A DNA stretch of 64,000 bases, from assembly GCF_001439735.1 (NCBI RefSeq), contig NZ_JYLN01000011.1, forward strand, positions 114,366 to 178,365. Reading direction: 5' to 3'. Positions 1 through 7,654 of this stretch are shown here, piece by piece. The position numbers and the translations under genes are program-made. Positions within the stretch are counted from its first letter, which is position 1, and the number at the start of each line of letters is the position of its first letter. The DNA is from Pseudomonas paralactis. GTDB lineage: Bacteria > Pseudomonadota > Gammaproteobacteria > Pseudomonadales > Pseudomonadaceae. The notes beneath the pieces were generated by a model that saw only the letters and a list, made by a program, of their open reading frames with translations, was not told the DNA's origin and did no database searches.

Positions 1-314
1 GTGGCCAGGCTGTCGGCATTCAGCGCGATGCGCAGGCGCTCGGGCATCCCCTCCTCATCCAGCGCCGGCACCTGGCTTTGCAGGTCACGCTCCAGTAAGC
101 GCACCTGTTGCACATGGTTGAGCAGGCGCCGGCCGATGTCGGTCGGGGTCGGGGGCGAAGCCCGTACCAGCACCGGTTGCCCGATACGCGCCTCCAGTAA
201 TTTGATGCGCTGGGAGATCGCCGACTGCGACAGCCCCAGCACCTGAGCACCGCGCTCGAAGCCAGCTTGTTCCACCACCGCCGCCAGGGCGGAAAGCAAT
301 TTATAGTCGAACAT
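1..314 (-). CDS. argP: LysR-type regulator ArgP (partial)
   Basis: This is the N-terminal part of a LysR-family regulator; the rest lies beyond the window edge. The start is the ATG read leftwards from 314 (begins MFDYKLLSALAAV). About 104 residues are visible, covering the winged helix-turn-helix (AQVLGLSQSAISQRIK) and the linker helix. It is divergent from the LysE/ArgO-type exporter at 415, the usual arrangement for ArgP, which activates argO when arginine (or the toxic analogue canavanine) binds. The effector domain cannot be seen, so the ArgP assignment rests on the N-terminal sequence and the neighbour. Confidence 0.82.
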   Translation of the reverse strand, partial: MFDYKLLSALAAVVEQAGFERGAQVLGLSQSAISQRIKLLEARIGQPVLVRASPPTPTDIGRRLLNHVQQVRLLERDLQSQVPALDEEGMPERLRIALNADSLA

Positions 315-414
315 CAGTTTTCCTAATGAGCGATCAGCAATATTGGTTTTTCTTATACAGGCCCGACCCGCACCATAGCCAGCATCGTTTAAGCATCAAC
401 AAGGATTCCTCTCT
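315..414. promoter_or_regulatory. argP-argO divergent promoter region
   Basis: This 100-base gap separates the divergent regulator and exporter genes and must hold both promoters. By analogy with other argP-argO pairs it should contain the ArgP site. I could not pick out individual -10/-35 boxes with confidence. An AAGGA ribosome binding site lies just before the exporter start. Confidence 0.45.
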
Positions 415-1014
415 ATGTGGCAGAGCTATATGAACGGCTTGCTGGTGGCCCTCGGGCTGATCATGGCAATCGGCACACAGAACGCGTTCGTCCTCGCACA
501 AAGCCTGCGCCGCGAGCATCACTTGCCCGTCGCGGCCTTGTGCGTGATCTGCGATGCGCTGTTGGTGGCCGCCGGGGTGTTCGGCCTGGCCACCGTGCTG
601 GCCCAGAGCCCGATCCTGCTTGCGGTGGCACGCTGGGGCGGCGCGGCGTTCCTGTTGTGGTATGGCGCGTGTGCGCTGCGCAGGGCCTGTTCAAAACAAA
701 GCCTGGATCAGGGTGCCAGCCTCAAGACCCGCTCATTGCGTGCCGTGCTGTTGAGCGCACTGGCGGTGACCCTGCTAAACCCACACGTGTACCTGGACAC
801 CGTGCTGTTGATCGGCTCCCTGGGCGCGCAACAAACCGAACCGGGGGCCTACGTGGCCGGTGCGGCCAGCGCTTCGTTCCTGTGGTTCACCACCCTGGCG
901 CTCGGCGCGGCATGGCTGGCACCCTGGCTGGCACGCCCGGCCACCTGGCGCCTGCTGGACTTGCTGGTGGCGGTGATGATGTTCTCGGTGGCCTACCAAT
1001 TGATCAGCGCCTGA
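415..1014 (+). CDS. argO: LysE/ArgO family basic amino acid exporter
   Basis: This 199-residue inner-membrane protein belongs to the LysE/ArgO exporter family (usual length about 200-210). It begins with a hydrophobic helix (GLLVALGLIMAIGTQNAFVL) containing the family's G-x-Q-N-A-F segment. Further hydrophobic segments follow at about residues 40-60, 65-85, 110-135, 145-170 and 175-195. The likely job is export of arginine, and possibly lysine, to protect against excess basic amino acids. It is a single-gene unit divergent from argP and probably activated by it. The start ATG has an AGGA upstream. The exact substrate is inferred from family and context. Confidence 0.85.
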   Translation: MWQSYMNGLLVALGLIMAIGTQNAFVLAQSLRREHHLPVAALCVICDALLVAAGVFGLATVLAQSPILLAVARWGGAAFLLWYGACALRRACSKQSLDQGASLKTRSLRAVLLSALAVTLLNPHVYLDTVLLIGSLGAQQTEPGAYVAGAASASFLWFTTLALGAAWLAPWLARPATWRLLDLLVAVMMFSVAYQLISA

Positions 1015-1192
1015 GCAATAGTTGAAAACCCGCTGGAACCTCTATCCCACACAGTTGTTGCGTGGTTATGCCGCACCCCCGGTGCTATGATCAGGCCCCT
1101 GCGCCGCAAAGAGTACAAACTCCCCGGCGCATGTTTGGCCGCCCGTGATCGGCCTTGCGCTCACCGCAACTGACCTGATTAGGAGAATCATC

Positions 1193-1789
1193 ATGGCTTT
1201 CGAATTGCCGCCGCTGCCCTACGCACACGATGCCCTGCAGCCGCACATCTCCAAGGAAACCTTGGAATACCACCACGACAAGCACCACAACACCTATGTC
1301 GTGAACCTGAACAACCTGGTGCCTGGCACCGAGTTCGAAGGCAAGACCCTGGAAGAAATCGTCAAGTCTTCCTCGGGCGGTATCTTCAACAACGCCGCTC
1401 AAGTCTGGAACCACACCTTTTACTGGAACTGCCTGGCGCCAAACGCCGGCGGCCAACCAACCGGCGCGCTGGCTGAAGCCATCAACGCTGCGTTCGGTTC
1501 GTTCGACAAGTTCAAGGAAGAGTTCACCAAGACTTCGGTTGGCACCTTCGGTTCCGGTTGGGGCTGGCTGGTGAAAAAGGCTGACGGTTCCCTGGCTCTG
1601 GCCAGCACCATCGGTGCAGGCAACCCGCTGACCAGCGGCGACACCCCGCTGCTGACCTGCGACGTGTGGGAACACGCCTACTACATCGACTACCGCAACG
1701 TGCGTCCAAAGTATGTGGAAGCGTTCTGGAACCTGGTCAACTGGAAGTTCGTGGCTGAGCAGTTCGAAGGCAAGACCTTCACTGCCTAA
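1193..1789 (+). CDS. sodB: Superoxide dismutase [Fe]
   Basis: This 198-residue protein is a full-length cytoplasmic iron superoxide dismutase, converting superoxide to oxygen and hydrogen peroxide. The metal ligands of the Fe/Mn family are all visible: His27 in LEYHHDKHH, His in the QVWNHTFYW segment, and Asp and His in CDVWEHAYYIDY. The start at 1193 is preceded by AGGAGA; an upstream in-frame start at 1145 would add 16 unrelated residues and is rejected. A strong intrinsic terminator follows. In pseudomonads sodB is typically expressed when iron is plentiful, through Fur and the PrrF small RNAs; no such site was verified here. Confidence 0.97.
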   Translation: MAFELPPLPYAHDALQPHISKETLEYHHDKHHNTYVVNLNNLVPGTEFEGKTLEEIVKSSSGGIFNNAAQVWNHTFYWNCLAPNAGGQPTGALAEAINAAFGSFDKFKEEFTKTSVGTFGSGWGWLVKKADGSLALASTIGAGNPLTSGDTPLLTCDVWEHAYYIDYRNVRPKYVEAFWNLVNWKFVAEQFEGKTFTA

Positions 1790-1809
1790 GCAGCACCTTC
1801 AGTAAAAAG

Positions 1810-1834
1810 AGCCCGGCGATTGCCGGGCTTTTTT
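1810..1834 (+). terminator. Intrinsic terminator of sodB
   Basis: A GC-rich stem (AGCCCGGC, short loop, GCCGGGCT) is followed by a run of T, 20 bases after the sodB stop codon. It is a classic rho-independent terminator and isolates sodB from the next small gene. Confidence 0.92.
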
Positions 1835-1900
1835 GTGCACGCAAGGCAAACCACCCAGAAACAGCGGAACTCAACAGTAACAATTCACCACACAAACGCC

Positions 1901-1918
1901 AGGAGGAATAAACCTCCT
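1901..1918 (+). promoter_or_regulatory. Dyad AGGAGG...CCTCCT upstream of small gene
   Basis: AGGAGG and CCTCCT form a perfect 6-bp dyad with a 6-base loop. The left arm is an ideal Shine-Dalgarno sequence but is too far from the ATG at 1940 to serve it. It could serve the ATG at 1925 if the stem opened. The start at 1940 has its own GGAGA at 1929-1933. The hairpin may be a leader structure; regulation is inference. Confidence 0.4.
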
Positions 1919-1939
1919 AATTCAATGTGGAGAATGACG

Positions 1940-2149
1940 ATGGATCCTATTTCGATGGCAACTGGGGTTGCAGGTGCAATCCCAATGGTTGCGGGTATTG
2001 TTGATAAAGGGCTGGATCTGGCAAACGGTGCCATGAAGGCAGGAAACAAAGTCCTGGACATGGCAAGCAAAGTCCTGGACATGGCCAGTGAAGGCGCCAA
2101 GATCGCTGGGGAAGCGCCAAAGCCCCAGGGTAAAATCGATTTCTCTTAA
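1940..2149 (+). CDS. Small Ala/Gly-rich protein of unknown function
   Basis: This is a 69-residue protein that I do not recognise. It starts MDPISMATGVAGAIPMVAG, is rich in Ala, Gly and Met, has no Cys, and looks amphipathic or weakly hydrophobic over residues 5-22. The seven-residue unit KVLDMAS occurs twice in tandem (near residues 37-50) and is encoded by two nearly identical 21-base units at 2048-2089. The start at 1940 is chosen for the GGAGA six bases upstream; ATG 1925 would add five residues. It sits alone between the sodB terminator and bifA. It could be a secreted or membrane-active peptide or a structural small protein; no function is claimed. Confidence 0.6.
   Translation: MDPISMATGVAGAIPMVAGIVDKGLDLANGAMKAGNKVLDMASKVLDMASEGAKIAGEAPKPQGKIDFS
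2048..2089 (+). repeat. Tandem 21-base repeat inside the small gene
   Basis: Two consecutive 21-base units starting AAAGTCCTGGACATGGC differ at only two positions and encode KVLDMAS twice. The in-frame duplication suggests that unit copy number could vary between strains. Confidence 0.8.
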
Positions 2150-2163
2150 ATCGTCGCCCACTC

Positions 2164-2186
2164 GAAGGCGGACTTCCTCCGCCTTC
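2164..2186 (+). terminator. Hairpin after the small gene
   Basis: GAAGGCGGA and TCCGCCTTC form a perfect 9-bp stem with a 5-base loop, 15 bases after the stop at 2149. There is no clear T-run, so it may be a weak terminator or an RNA-stabilising 3' hairpin. Confidence 0.55.
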
Positions 2187-2341
2187 TCCGCTACCGGGCT
2201 TCGAGCCCGCTGACCTTCCTGCGTTTATCCCGCCCAAACCTCAATTAAGCTGCGAGCCCAATGTCCCTTTGACTGCCATCCTCAGATTGCCAATACTCAT
2301 GGCATATTGACGGCCACCCGCATGAGACAAGGAATGCCCCT

Positions 2342-4393
2342 TTGAAGCTGGAACTCAAAAACAGCTTGTCGGTGAAGTTGCTACGGGTTGTGCTGCTGTC
2401 GGCCTTGATCGTGGGCGTGGCGCTGAGCGTGGCGCAGATCGTTTTTGACGCCTACAAGACCCGTCAGGCTGTGGCTGACGATGCGCAACGCATCCTCGAC
2501 ATGTTTCGCGACCCCTCAACCCAGGCCGTCTACAGCCTGGACCGCGAGATGGGTATGCAGGTGATCGAAGGGTTATTCCAGGACGACGCCGTGCGCATGG
2601 CCTCCATCGGTCATCCCAACGAGACCATGCTGGCGGAAAAAAGCCGTGCATTGCAGCACTCCCCCACCCGCTGGTTGACCGATCTGATTCTTGGCCAGGA
2701 ACGCTCCTTTACCACCGCACTGGTGGGCAAAGGCCCCTATAGCGAATACTACGGCGACCTCAGCATCACCCTGGATACCGCCACCTATGGCAGAGGTTTC
2801 CTGGTCAGCTCGGTCATCATCTTTATCTCCGGCGTATTGCGCGCGCTGGCCATGGGGCTGGTGCTTTACCTGGTGTATCACTGGATGCTGACCAAACCGC
2901 TGTCACGGATTATTCAGCACCTGACCTCGATCAATCCGGACCGCCCCAGCGAACACAAGATCCCTCAACTCAAGGGCCACGAACGCAACGAACTGGGGCA
3001 GTGGATAAACACCGCCAACCAGTTACTCGAATCCATCGAGCGCAATACCCACCTGCGCCACGAGGCCGAATCCAGCCTGCTGCGCATGGCCCAATATGAC
3101 TTCCTGACCGGCCTGCCCAACCGCCAGAAGTTGCAGGAACAGTTGGACAAGATCCTCACCGACGCCGGCCGCAGGCAACGACGCGTAGCGGTGTTGTGCG
3201 TCGGGCTGGATGACTTCAAGAGCGTTAACGAACAGTTCACCTACCAGGCCGGCGACAAACTGCTGCTGGCCCTGGCCGATCGCCTGCGCGCCCACAGTGG
3301 GCGCCTCGGCACGCTTGCCCGCCTGGGCGGCGACCAGTTCGCCCTGGTGCAGGCCGATATCGACCAGCCGTACGAAGCCGCCGAACTGGCGCAAAGCATT
3401 TTGGATGATCTGGAGGCGGAGTTCGCGTTTGAGCATGACCTGATCAGGCTGCGTGCCACCATCGGTATCACGCTGTTCCCTGAAGATGGCGACAGCACCG
3501 AGAAGTTGCTGCAAAAAGCCGAGCAGACCATGACGCTGGCCAAGAGCCGCTCGCGCAACCGCTATCAGTTTTATATCGCCAGCGTGGACAGTGAAATGCG
3601 CCGGCGCCGCGAATTGGAAAAGGACCTGCGCGATGCGCTGAGCCGCGACCAGTTCCACCTGGTGTACCAGCCGCAAATCAGCTACCGCGACCATCGCGTG
3701 GTCGGCGTGGAGGCCCTGTTGCGCTGGCAACATCCGGAGCACGGCCTGGTCCCGCCGGATTTGTTTATTCCGCTGGCAGAACAGAACGGCACCATTATCC
3801 CGATTGGCGAATGGGTGCTGGACCAGGCATGTCGGCAACTGCGCGAATGGCACGACCTGGGCTTCACCGCACTGCGCATCGCCGTCAACCTGTCTACGGT
3901 GCAACTGCACCACACCGAGTTGCCGCGGGTGGTCAACAACCTGATGCAGATCTATCGCCTGCCGCCCCGCAGCCTGGAACTGGAAGTGACCGAGACCGGC
4001 CTGATGGAAGACATCAGCACCGCTGCCCAGCACCTGCTGAGCCTGCGTCGCTCCGGGGCGCTGATCGCCATTGATGACTTCGGCACCGGTTATTCATCCC
4101 TGAGTTACCTCAAAAGCCTGCCGCTGGACAAGATCAAGATCGACAAGAGCTTCGTCCAGGACCTGCAGGATGACGACGATGACGCGACGATCGTGCGCGC
4201 CATCATCCAACTGGGCAAAAGCCTGGGTATGCAGGTGATTGCCGAAGGCGTGGAGACCGCCGAACAAGAGGCGTACATCATCTCCGAAGGCTGTCATGAG
4301 GGTCAGGGCTATCACTACAGCAAACCGTTGCAGGCGCGGGAGTTGGCGGCTTACTTGAAGCAGTCCGAGCGTAATAACGCGGTGAGTCTGTGA
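2342..4393 (+). CDS. bifA: c-di-GMP phosphodiesterase BifA (GGDQF/EAL)
   Basis: This 683-residue inner-membrane protein has a TM helix near residues 13-32, a periplasmic sensor segment to about residue 155, a second TM helix (about 158-180), a HAMP-like linker, a degenerate GGDEF domain and a C-terminal EAL domain. The GGDEF signature reads GGDQF at residues 329-333. The EAL motif is intact at 457-459 and is followed by EVTETGLMED, IDDFGTGYSS, DKIKIDKSF and AEGVET, so phosphodiesterase activity is expected. P. aeruginosa BifA has the same GGDQF variant, a similar length and the same position downstream of sodB, and it controls the biofilm/swarming switch. The start is a TTG at 2342. The GGDQF domain is probably regulatory rather than a cyclase. 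Confidence 0.85.
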   Translation: MKLELKNSLSVKLLRVVLLSALIVGVALSVAQIVFDAYKTRQAVADDAQRILDMFRDPSTQAVYSLDREMGMQVIEGLFQDDAVRMASIGHPNETMLAEKSRALQHSPTRWLTDLILGQERSFTTALVGKGPYSEYYGDLSITLDTATYGRGFLVSSVIIFISGVLRALAMGLVLYLVYHWMLTKPLSRIIQHLTSINPDRPSEHKIPQLKGHERNELGQWINTANQLLESIERNTHLRHEAESSLLRMAQYDFLTGLPNRQKLQEQLDKILTDAGRRQRRVAVLCVGLDDFKSVNEQFTYQAGDKLLLALADRLRAHSGRLGTLARLGGDQFALVQADIDQPYEAAELAQSILDDLEAEFAFEHDLIRLRATIGITLFPEDGDSTEKLLQKAEQTMTLAKSRSRNRYQFYIASVDSEMRRRRELEKDLRDALSRDQFHLVYQPQISYRDHRVVGVEALLRWQHPEHGLVPPDLFIPLAEQNGTIIPIGEWVLDQACRQLREWHDLGFTALRIAVNLSTVQLHHTELPRVVNNLMQIYRLPPRSLELEVTETGLMEDISTAAQHLLSLRRSGALIAIDDFGTGYSSLSYLKSLPLDKIKIDKSFVQDLQDDDDDATIVRAIIQLGKSLGMQVIAEGVETAEQEAYIISEGCHEGQGYHYSKPLQARELAAYLKQSERNNAVSL

Positions 4394-4519
4394 ATTAACC
4401 AACCAATACCAAATATTTCCCGCGTATAAGCCTTTACACAAAATGCAAATCTTTCGCATTATGTCGCAGCTTTTGCGCTCCCCGCGCGCCCTATTCACAC
4501 TCGAAGCAGGATGTTCGCC

Positions 4520-5857
4520 ATGATTCGTATGCCCCTGGCCACCGCCAGTCTGCTGGCCATTGCCATTTCTCTCGCCGGTTGCGGCGAAGGTAAAGACAAG
4601 GCCGCCGCGCCTCAAGCACCCGCCGCCGCCAGCACCACCGCACCGGCGGCCGCACCGGCAGGCCAGGTCGACGAAGCAGCCGCCAAGGCGGTTGTTGCGC
4701 ACTACGCAGACATGGTGTTTGCGGTATACAGCGATGCCGAATCCACTGCGAAAACCCTGCAGACCGCGGTCGACACCTTCCTCGCCAACCCGAACGACGA
4801 AACCCTGAAAGCGGCCCGTACCGCCTGGATCGCCGCACGCGTCCCGTACCTGCAAAGTGAAGTGTTCCGCTTCGGCAACACCATCATTGATGACTGGGAA
4901 GGCCAAGTGAACGCCTGGCCCCTGGACGAAGGCTTGATCGACTATGTCGACAAGTCCTACGAGCACGCTCTGGGTAACCCCGGCGCCAACGCCAACATCA
5001 TTGCCAACAACGAGATCCAGGTCGGCGAAGACAAGATCGACGTCAAGGAAATCACCCCGGAAAAACTGGCCAGCCTCAATGAGCTGGGCGGTTCCGAGGC
5101 GAACGTTGCCACCGGCTACCACGCCATCGAATTCCTGCTCTGGGGCCAGGACCTCAACGGCACCGGCCCAGGCGCGGGCAACCGTCCGGCCTCGGACTAC
5201 CTGACCGGCGACGGTGCTACCGGCGGTCACAATGAGCGCCGCCGCACTTACCTGCGTGCAGTGACTCAACTACTGGTCAGCGACCTGGAAGAAATGGTGG
5301 GTAACTGGAAGCCCAACGTCGAAGACAACTACCGCGCCACCCTGGAGTCGGAACCGGCTACCGACGGTCTGCGTAAAATGCTGTTCGGCATGGGCAGCCT
5401 GTCGTTGGGCGAGCTGGCCGGCGAGCGCATGAAGGTCTCCCTGGAAGCCAACTCACCGGAAGACGAACACGATTGCTTCAGCGATAACACCCACAACTCG
5501 CAGTTCTACGACGCCAAGGGTATCCGCAACGTCTACCTGGGTGAGTACACTCGCGTTGACGGCACCAAGCTGACCGGCGCCAGCCTGTCGTCCCTGGTGG
5601 CCAAGGCCGACCCGGCAGCCGATGCCGCCCTCAAGGCGGACCTGGCGGCAACCGAAGCGAAGATCCAGGTCATGGTCGACCGCGCCAATGACGGCGAGCA
5701 CTACGACCAGTTGATCGCCGCCGGCAACGACAAGGGCAACCAGATCGTGCGCGACGCGATTGCCGCCCTGGTCAAGCAGACCGGTTCGATCGAGGCCGCT
5801 GCCGGCAAACTGGGCATCAGCGACCTGAACCCGGACAGCGCTGATCACGAGTTCTGA
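4520..5857 (+). CDS. icmP: Imelysin (IcmP-like) peptidase M75 family lipoprotein
   Basis: This 445-residue exported protein has a lipoprotein signal (MIRMPLATASLLAIAISLAG followed by Cys), then an Ala/Pro-rich linker and an imelysin domain. The GxHxxE signature of the family is present as GYHAIEF, followed by LLWGQDLNGTGPGAG. In P. aeruginosa the homologue next to sodB/bifA is the insulin-cleaving metalloproteinase IcmP; other members are linked to periplasmic iron uptake (EfeO/IrpA-type), and peptidase activity is uncertain for many. The start at 4520 has AGCAGG upstream and a better signal peptide than ATG 4511. A strong terminator follows. Confidence 0.82.
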   Translation: MIRMPLATASLLAIAISLAGCGEGKDKAAAPQAPAAASTTAPAAAPAGQVDEAAAKAVVAHYADMVFAVYSDAESTAKTLQTAVDTFLANPNDETLKAARTAWIAARVPYLQSEVFRFGNTIIDDWEGQVNAWPLDEGLIDYVDKSYEHALGNPGANANIIANNEIQVGEDKIDVKEITPEKLASLNELGGSEANVATGYHAIEFLLWGQDLNGTGPGAGNRPASDYLTGDGATGGHNERRRTYLRAVTQLLVSDLEEMVGNWKPNVEDNYRATLESEPATDGLRKMLFGMGSLSLGELAGERMKVSLEANSPEDEHDCFSDNTHNSQFYDAKGIRNVYLGEYTRVDGTKLTGASLSSLVAKADPAADAALKADLAATEAKIQVMVDRANDGEHYDQLIAAGNDKGNQIVRDAIAALVKQTGSIEAAAGKLGISDLNPDSADHEF

Positions 5858-5870
5858 TCAAGCACAGTTG

Positions 5871-5898
5871 AAAAAGGCGACCTGCGGGTCGCCTTTTT
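5871..5898 (+). terminator. Intrinsic terminator after icmP
   Basis: AAAAAGGCGACC and GGTCGCCTTTTT pair around a short loop, 14 bases after the stop. The A-tract/T-tract symmetry means it could act in both directions. Confidence 0.9.
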
Positions 5899-5929
5899 CA
5901 TGCGCGCAATAACTGCTGCACCTATCCCT

Positions 5930-6015
5930 GTGGGAGCTGGCTTGCCTGCGATCCAGACAACTCGGTGATTCAGGCACACCGAGTCGATACCTTCGCAGGC
6001 AAGCCAGCTCCCACA
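5930..6015. repeat. REP doublet, GTGGGAGC family
   Basis: Two inverted copies of a REP unit (GTGGGAGCTGGCTTGCCTGC and its complement) are separated by about 45 bases, giving a REPIN-like palindrome. It makes up most of the 342-base gap between icmP and trkH. Confidence 0.88.
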
Positions 6016-6060
6016 TTTGGATCGTGATGTGTCAGGTAGATAGGCGCCACTTGGTAGGTC

Positions 6061-6118
6061 GTCACGGGAGCAAGCTCCCTCGCCACAGCTTCAGCGCCGC
6101 TGCGAAGTTGTGTAGACA
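6061..6118 (-). repeat. REP-like unit, GGGAGCAAGCTCCC family
   Basis: The segment CGGGAGCAAGCTCCC is followed by TCGCCACAG and, further on, GTTGTGTAGACACC. The whole stretch resembles the reverse complement of 42996-43052 in the repeat island near 43 kb, so it is a second copy of a different repeat family from the GTGGGAGC doublets. Confidence 0.7.
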
Positions 6119-6199
6119 CCAAGCCACCGCAGCCCTTGGTTTACAAGACCTGCACCGCAGGTAGAATGGCGCCTCTGCCCAATCACCCGAGCGAACTTC

Positions 6200-7654
6200 A
6201 TGGCGTTGCCGACCCTGCGTATCATCGGTTTCATCATCGGCATCTTCCTGATCACTCTTGCGGTCGCCATGGTCATCCCAATGGCCACCCTGGTGATCTT
6301 CGAACGCACCAGCGACCTGCCCTCGTTCCTGTGGGCCAGCCTGATCACCTTTATCGCCGGGTTGGCTCTGGTCATCCCCGGTCGCCCGGAGCACGTACAC
6401 TTGCGTCCCCGGGACATGTACCTGCTGACAGTCAGCAGTTGGGTGGTGGTGTGCATCTTCGCCGCCCTGCCCTTTTTGCTGACCCAGCACATCAGCTACA
6501 CCGACTCGTTCTTTGAAAGCATGTCCGGCATCACCGCCACCGGCTCTACCGTGTTGAGCGGCCTGGACAGCATGTCACCGGGCATTCTGATGTGGCGCTC
6601 GTTGCTGCACTGGCTCGGGGGTATCGGCTTTATCGGCATGGCGGTGGCGATCCTGCCGCTGCTGCGTATTGGTGGCATGCGCCTGTTCCAGACCGAATCT
6701 TCGGACCGCTCGGAAAAGGTCATGCCCCGCTCGCATATGGTGGCGCGGCTGATCGTGGCCGCGTATGTGGGCATCACCATCTTCGGCAGCCTGGCATTCT
6801 GGTGGGCAGGGATGGGCGTGTTCGATGCGATCAACCACGCCATGTCGGCGATTTCCACGGGTGGTTTTTCCACCTCGGATGAGTCCCTGGCGCACTGGAA
6901 ACAACCGGCGGTGCACTGGGTCGCAGTGGTAGTGATGATCCTCGGCAGCTTGCCGTTCGCCCTGTATGTGGCCACGTTGCGCGGCAACCGGCGGGCGTTG
7001 ATCAAGGACCAGCAAGTGCAAGGTTTGCTCGGCTTGTTGCTCGTGACCTGGCTGGTACTCGGCACCTGGTACTGGTGGACCACCAACCTGCATTGGCTCG
7101 ATGCCTTGCGCCATGTGGCGCTGAACGTAACGTCAGTGGTGACCACTACCGGCTTTGCGCTGGGGGACTACAGCCTGTGGGGCAACTTTTCACTGATGCT
7201 GTTCTTCTACCTGGGCTTTATCGGCGGCTGCTCGGGCTCCACTGCAGGCGGCATCAAGATCTTCCGTTTCCAGGTGGCCTATATCCTGCTCAAGGCCAAC
7301 TTGAACCAACTGATCCACCCCAGAGCGGTGATCAAGCAGAAGTACAACGGTCATCGCCTGGATGAAGAAATCGTGCGGTCGATTCTGACTTTTTCGTTTT
7401 TCTTCGCGATCACCATCTGCGTTATCGCCCTGGCATTGTCACTGCTGGGCGTGGACTGGATGACCGCACTGACCGGTGCCGCCAGCACCGTATCCGGCGT
7501 GGGCCCGGGCCTGGGCGAAACCATCGGCCCGGCCGGCAACTTCGCTACCCTGCCGGATGCGGCCAAGTGGATTCTGTCGCTGGGAATGCTGCTGGGTCGA
7601 CTGGAGATCATTACCGTATTTGTGCTGTGTATTCCGGCATTCTGGCGCCACTGA
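6200..7654 (+). CDS. trkH: TrkH-type potassium uptake channel subunit
   Basis: This 484-residue polytopic inner-membrane protein is the K+-translocating subunit of the Trk system, which works with the cytoplasmic NAD-binding protein TrkA (not in this window). Four pore-loop signatures of the family are visible: SMSGITATGSTVL, AMSAISTGGFSTSD, VTSVVTTTGFALGDYSLW and GAASTVSGVGPGLG, each with the selectivity-filter Gly. The segment GGCSGSTAGGIKIFR is also typical. Length matches the family. It is monocistronic here and its end overlaps the convergent AraC gene by 44 bases. Confidence 0.95.
   Translation: MALPTLRIIGFIIGIFLITLAVAMVIPMATLVIFERTSDLPSFLWASLITFIAGLALVIPGRPEHVHLRPRDMYLLTVSSWVVVCIFAALPFLLTQHISYTDSFFESMSGITATGSTVLSGLDSMSPGILMWRSLLHWLGGIGFIGMAVAILPLLRIGGMRLFQTESSDRSEKVMPRSHMVARLIVAAYVGITIFGSLAFWWAGMGVFDAINHAMSAISTGGFSTSDESLAHWKQPAVHWVAVVVMILGSLPFALYVATLRGNRRALIKDQQVQGLLGLLLVTWLVLGTWYWWTTNLHWLDALRHVALNVTSVVTTTGFALGDYSLWGNFSLMLFFYLGFIGGCSGSTAGGIKIFRFQVAYILLKANLNQLIHPRAVIKQKYNGHRLDEEIVRSILTFSFFFAITICVIALALSLLGVDWMTALTGAASTVSGVGPGLGETIGPAGNFATLPDAAKWILSLGMLLGRLEIITVFVLCIPAFWRH

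Noticed and set aside
5930..6015. CRISPR array from the repeated GTGGGAGC units
   Set aside because: Copies are inverted pairs scattered over the genome, not direct repeats with regular spacers.
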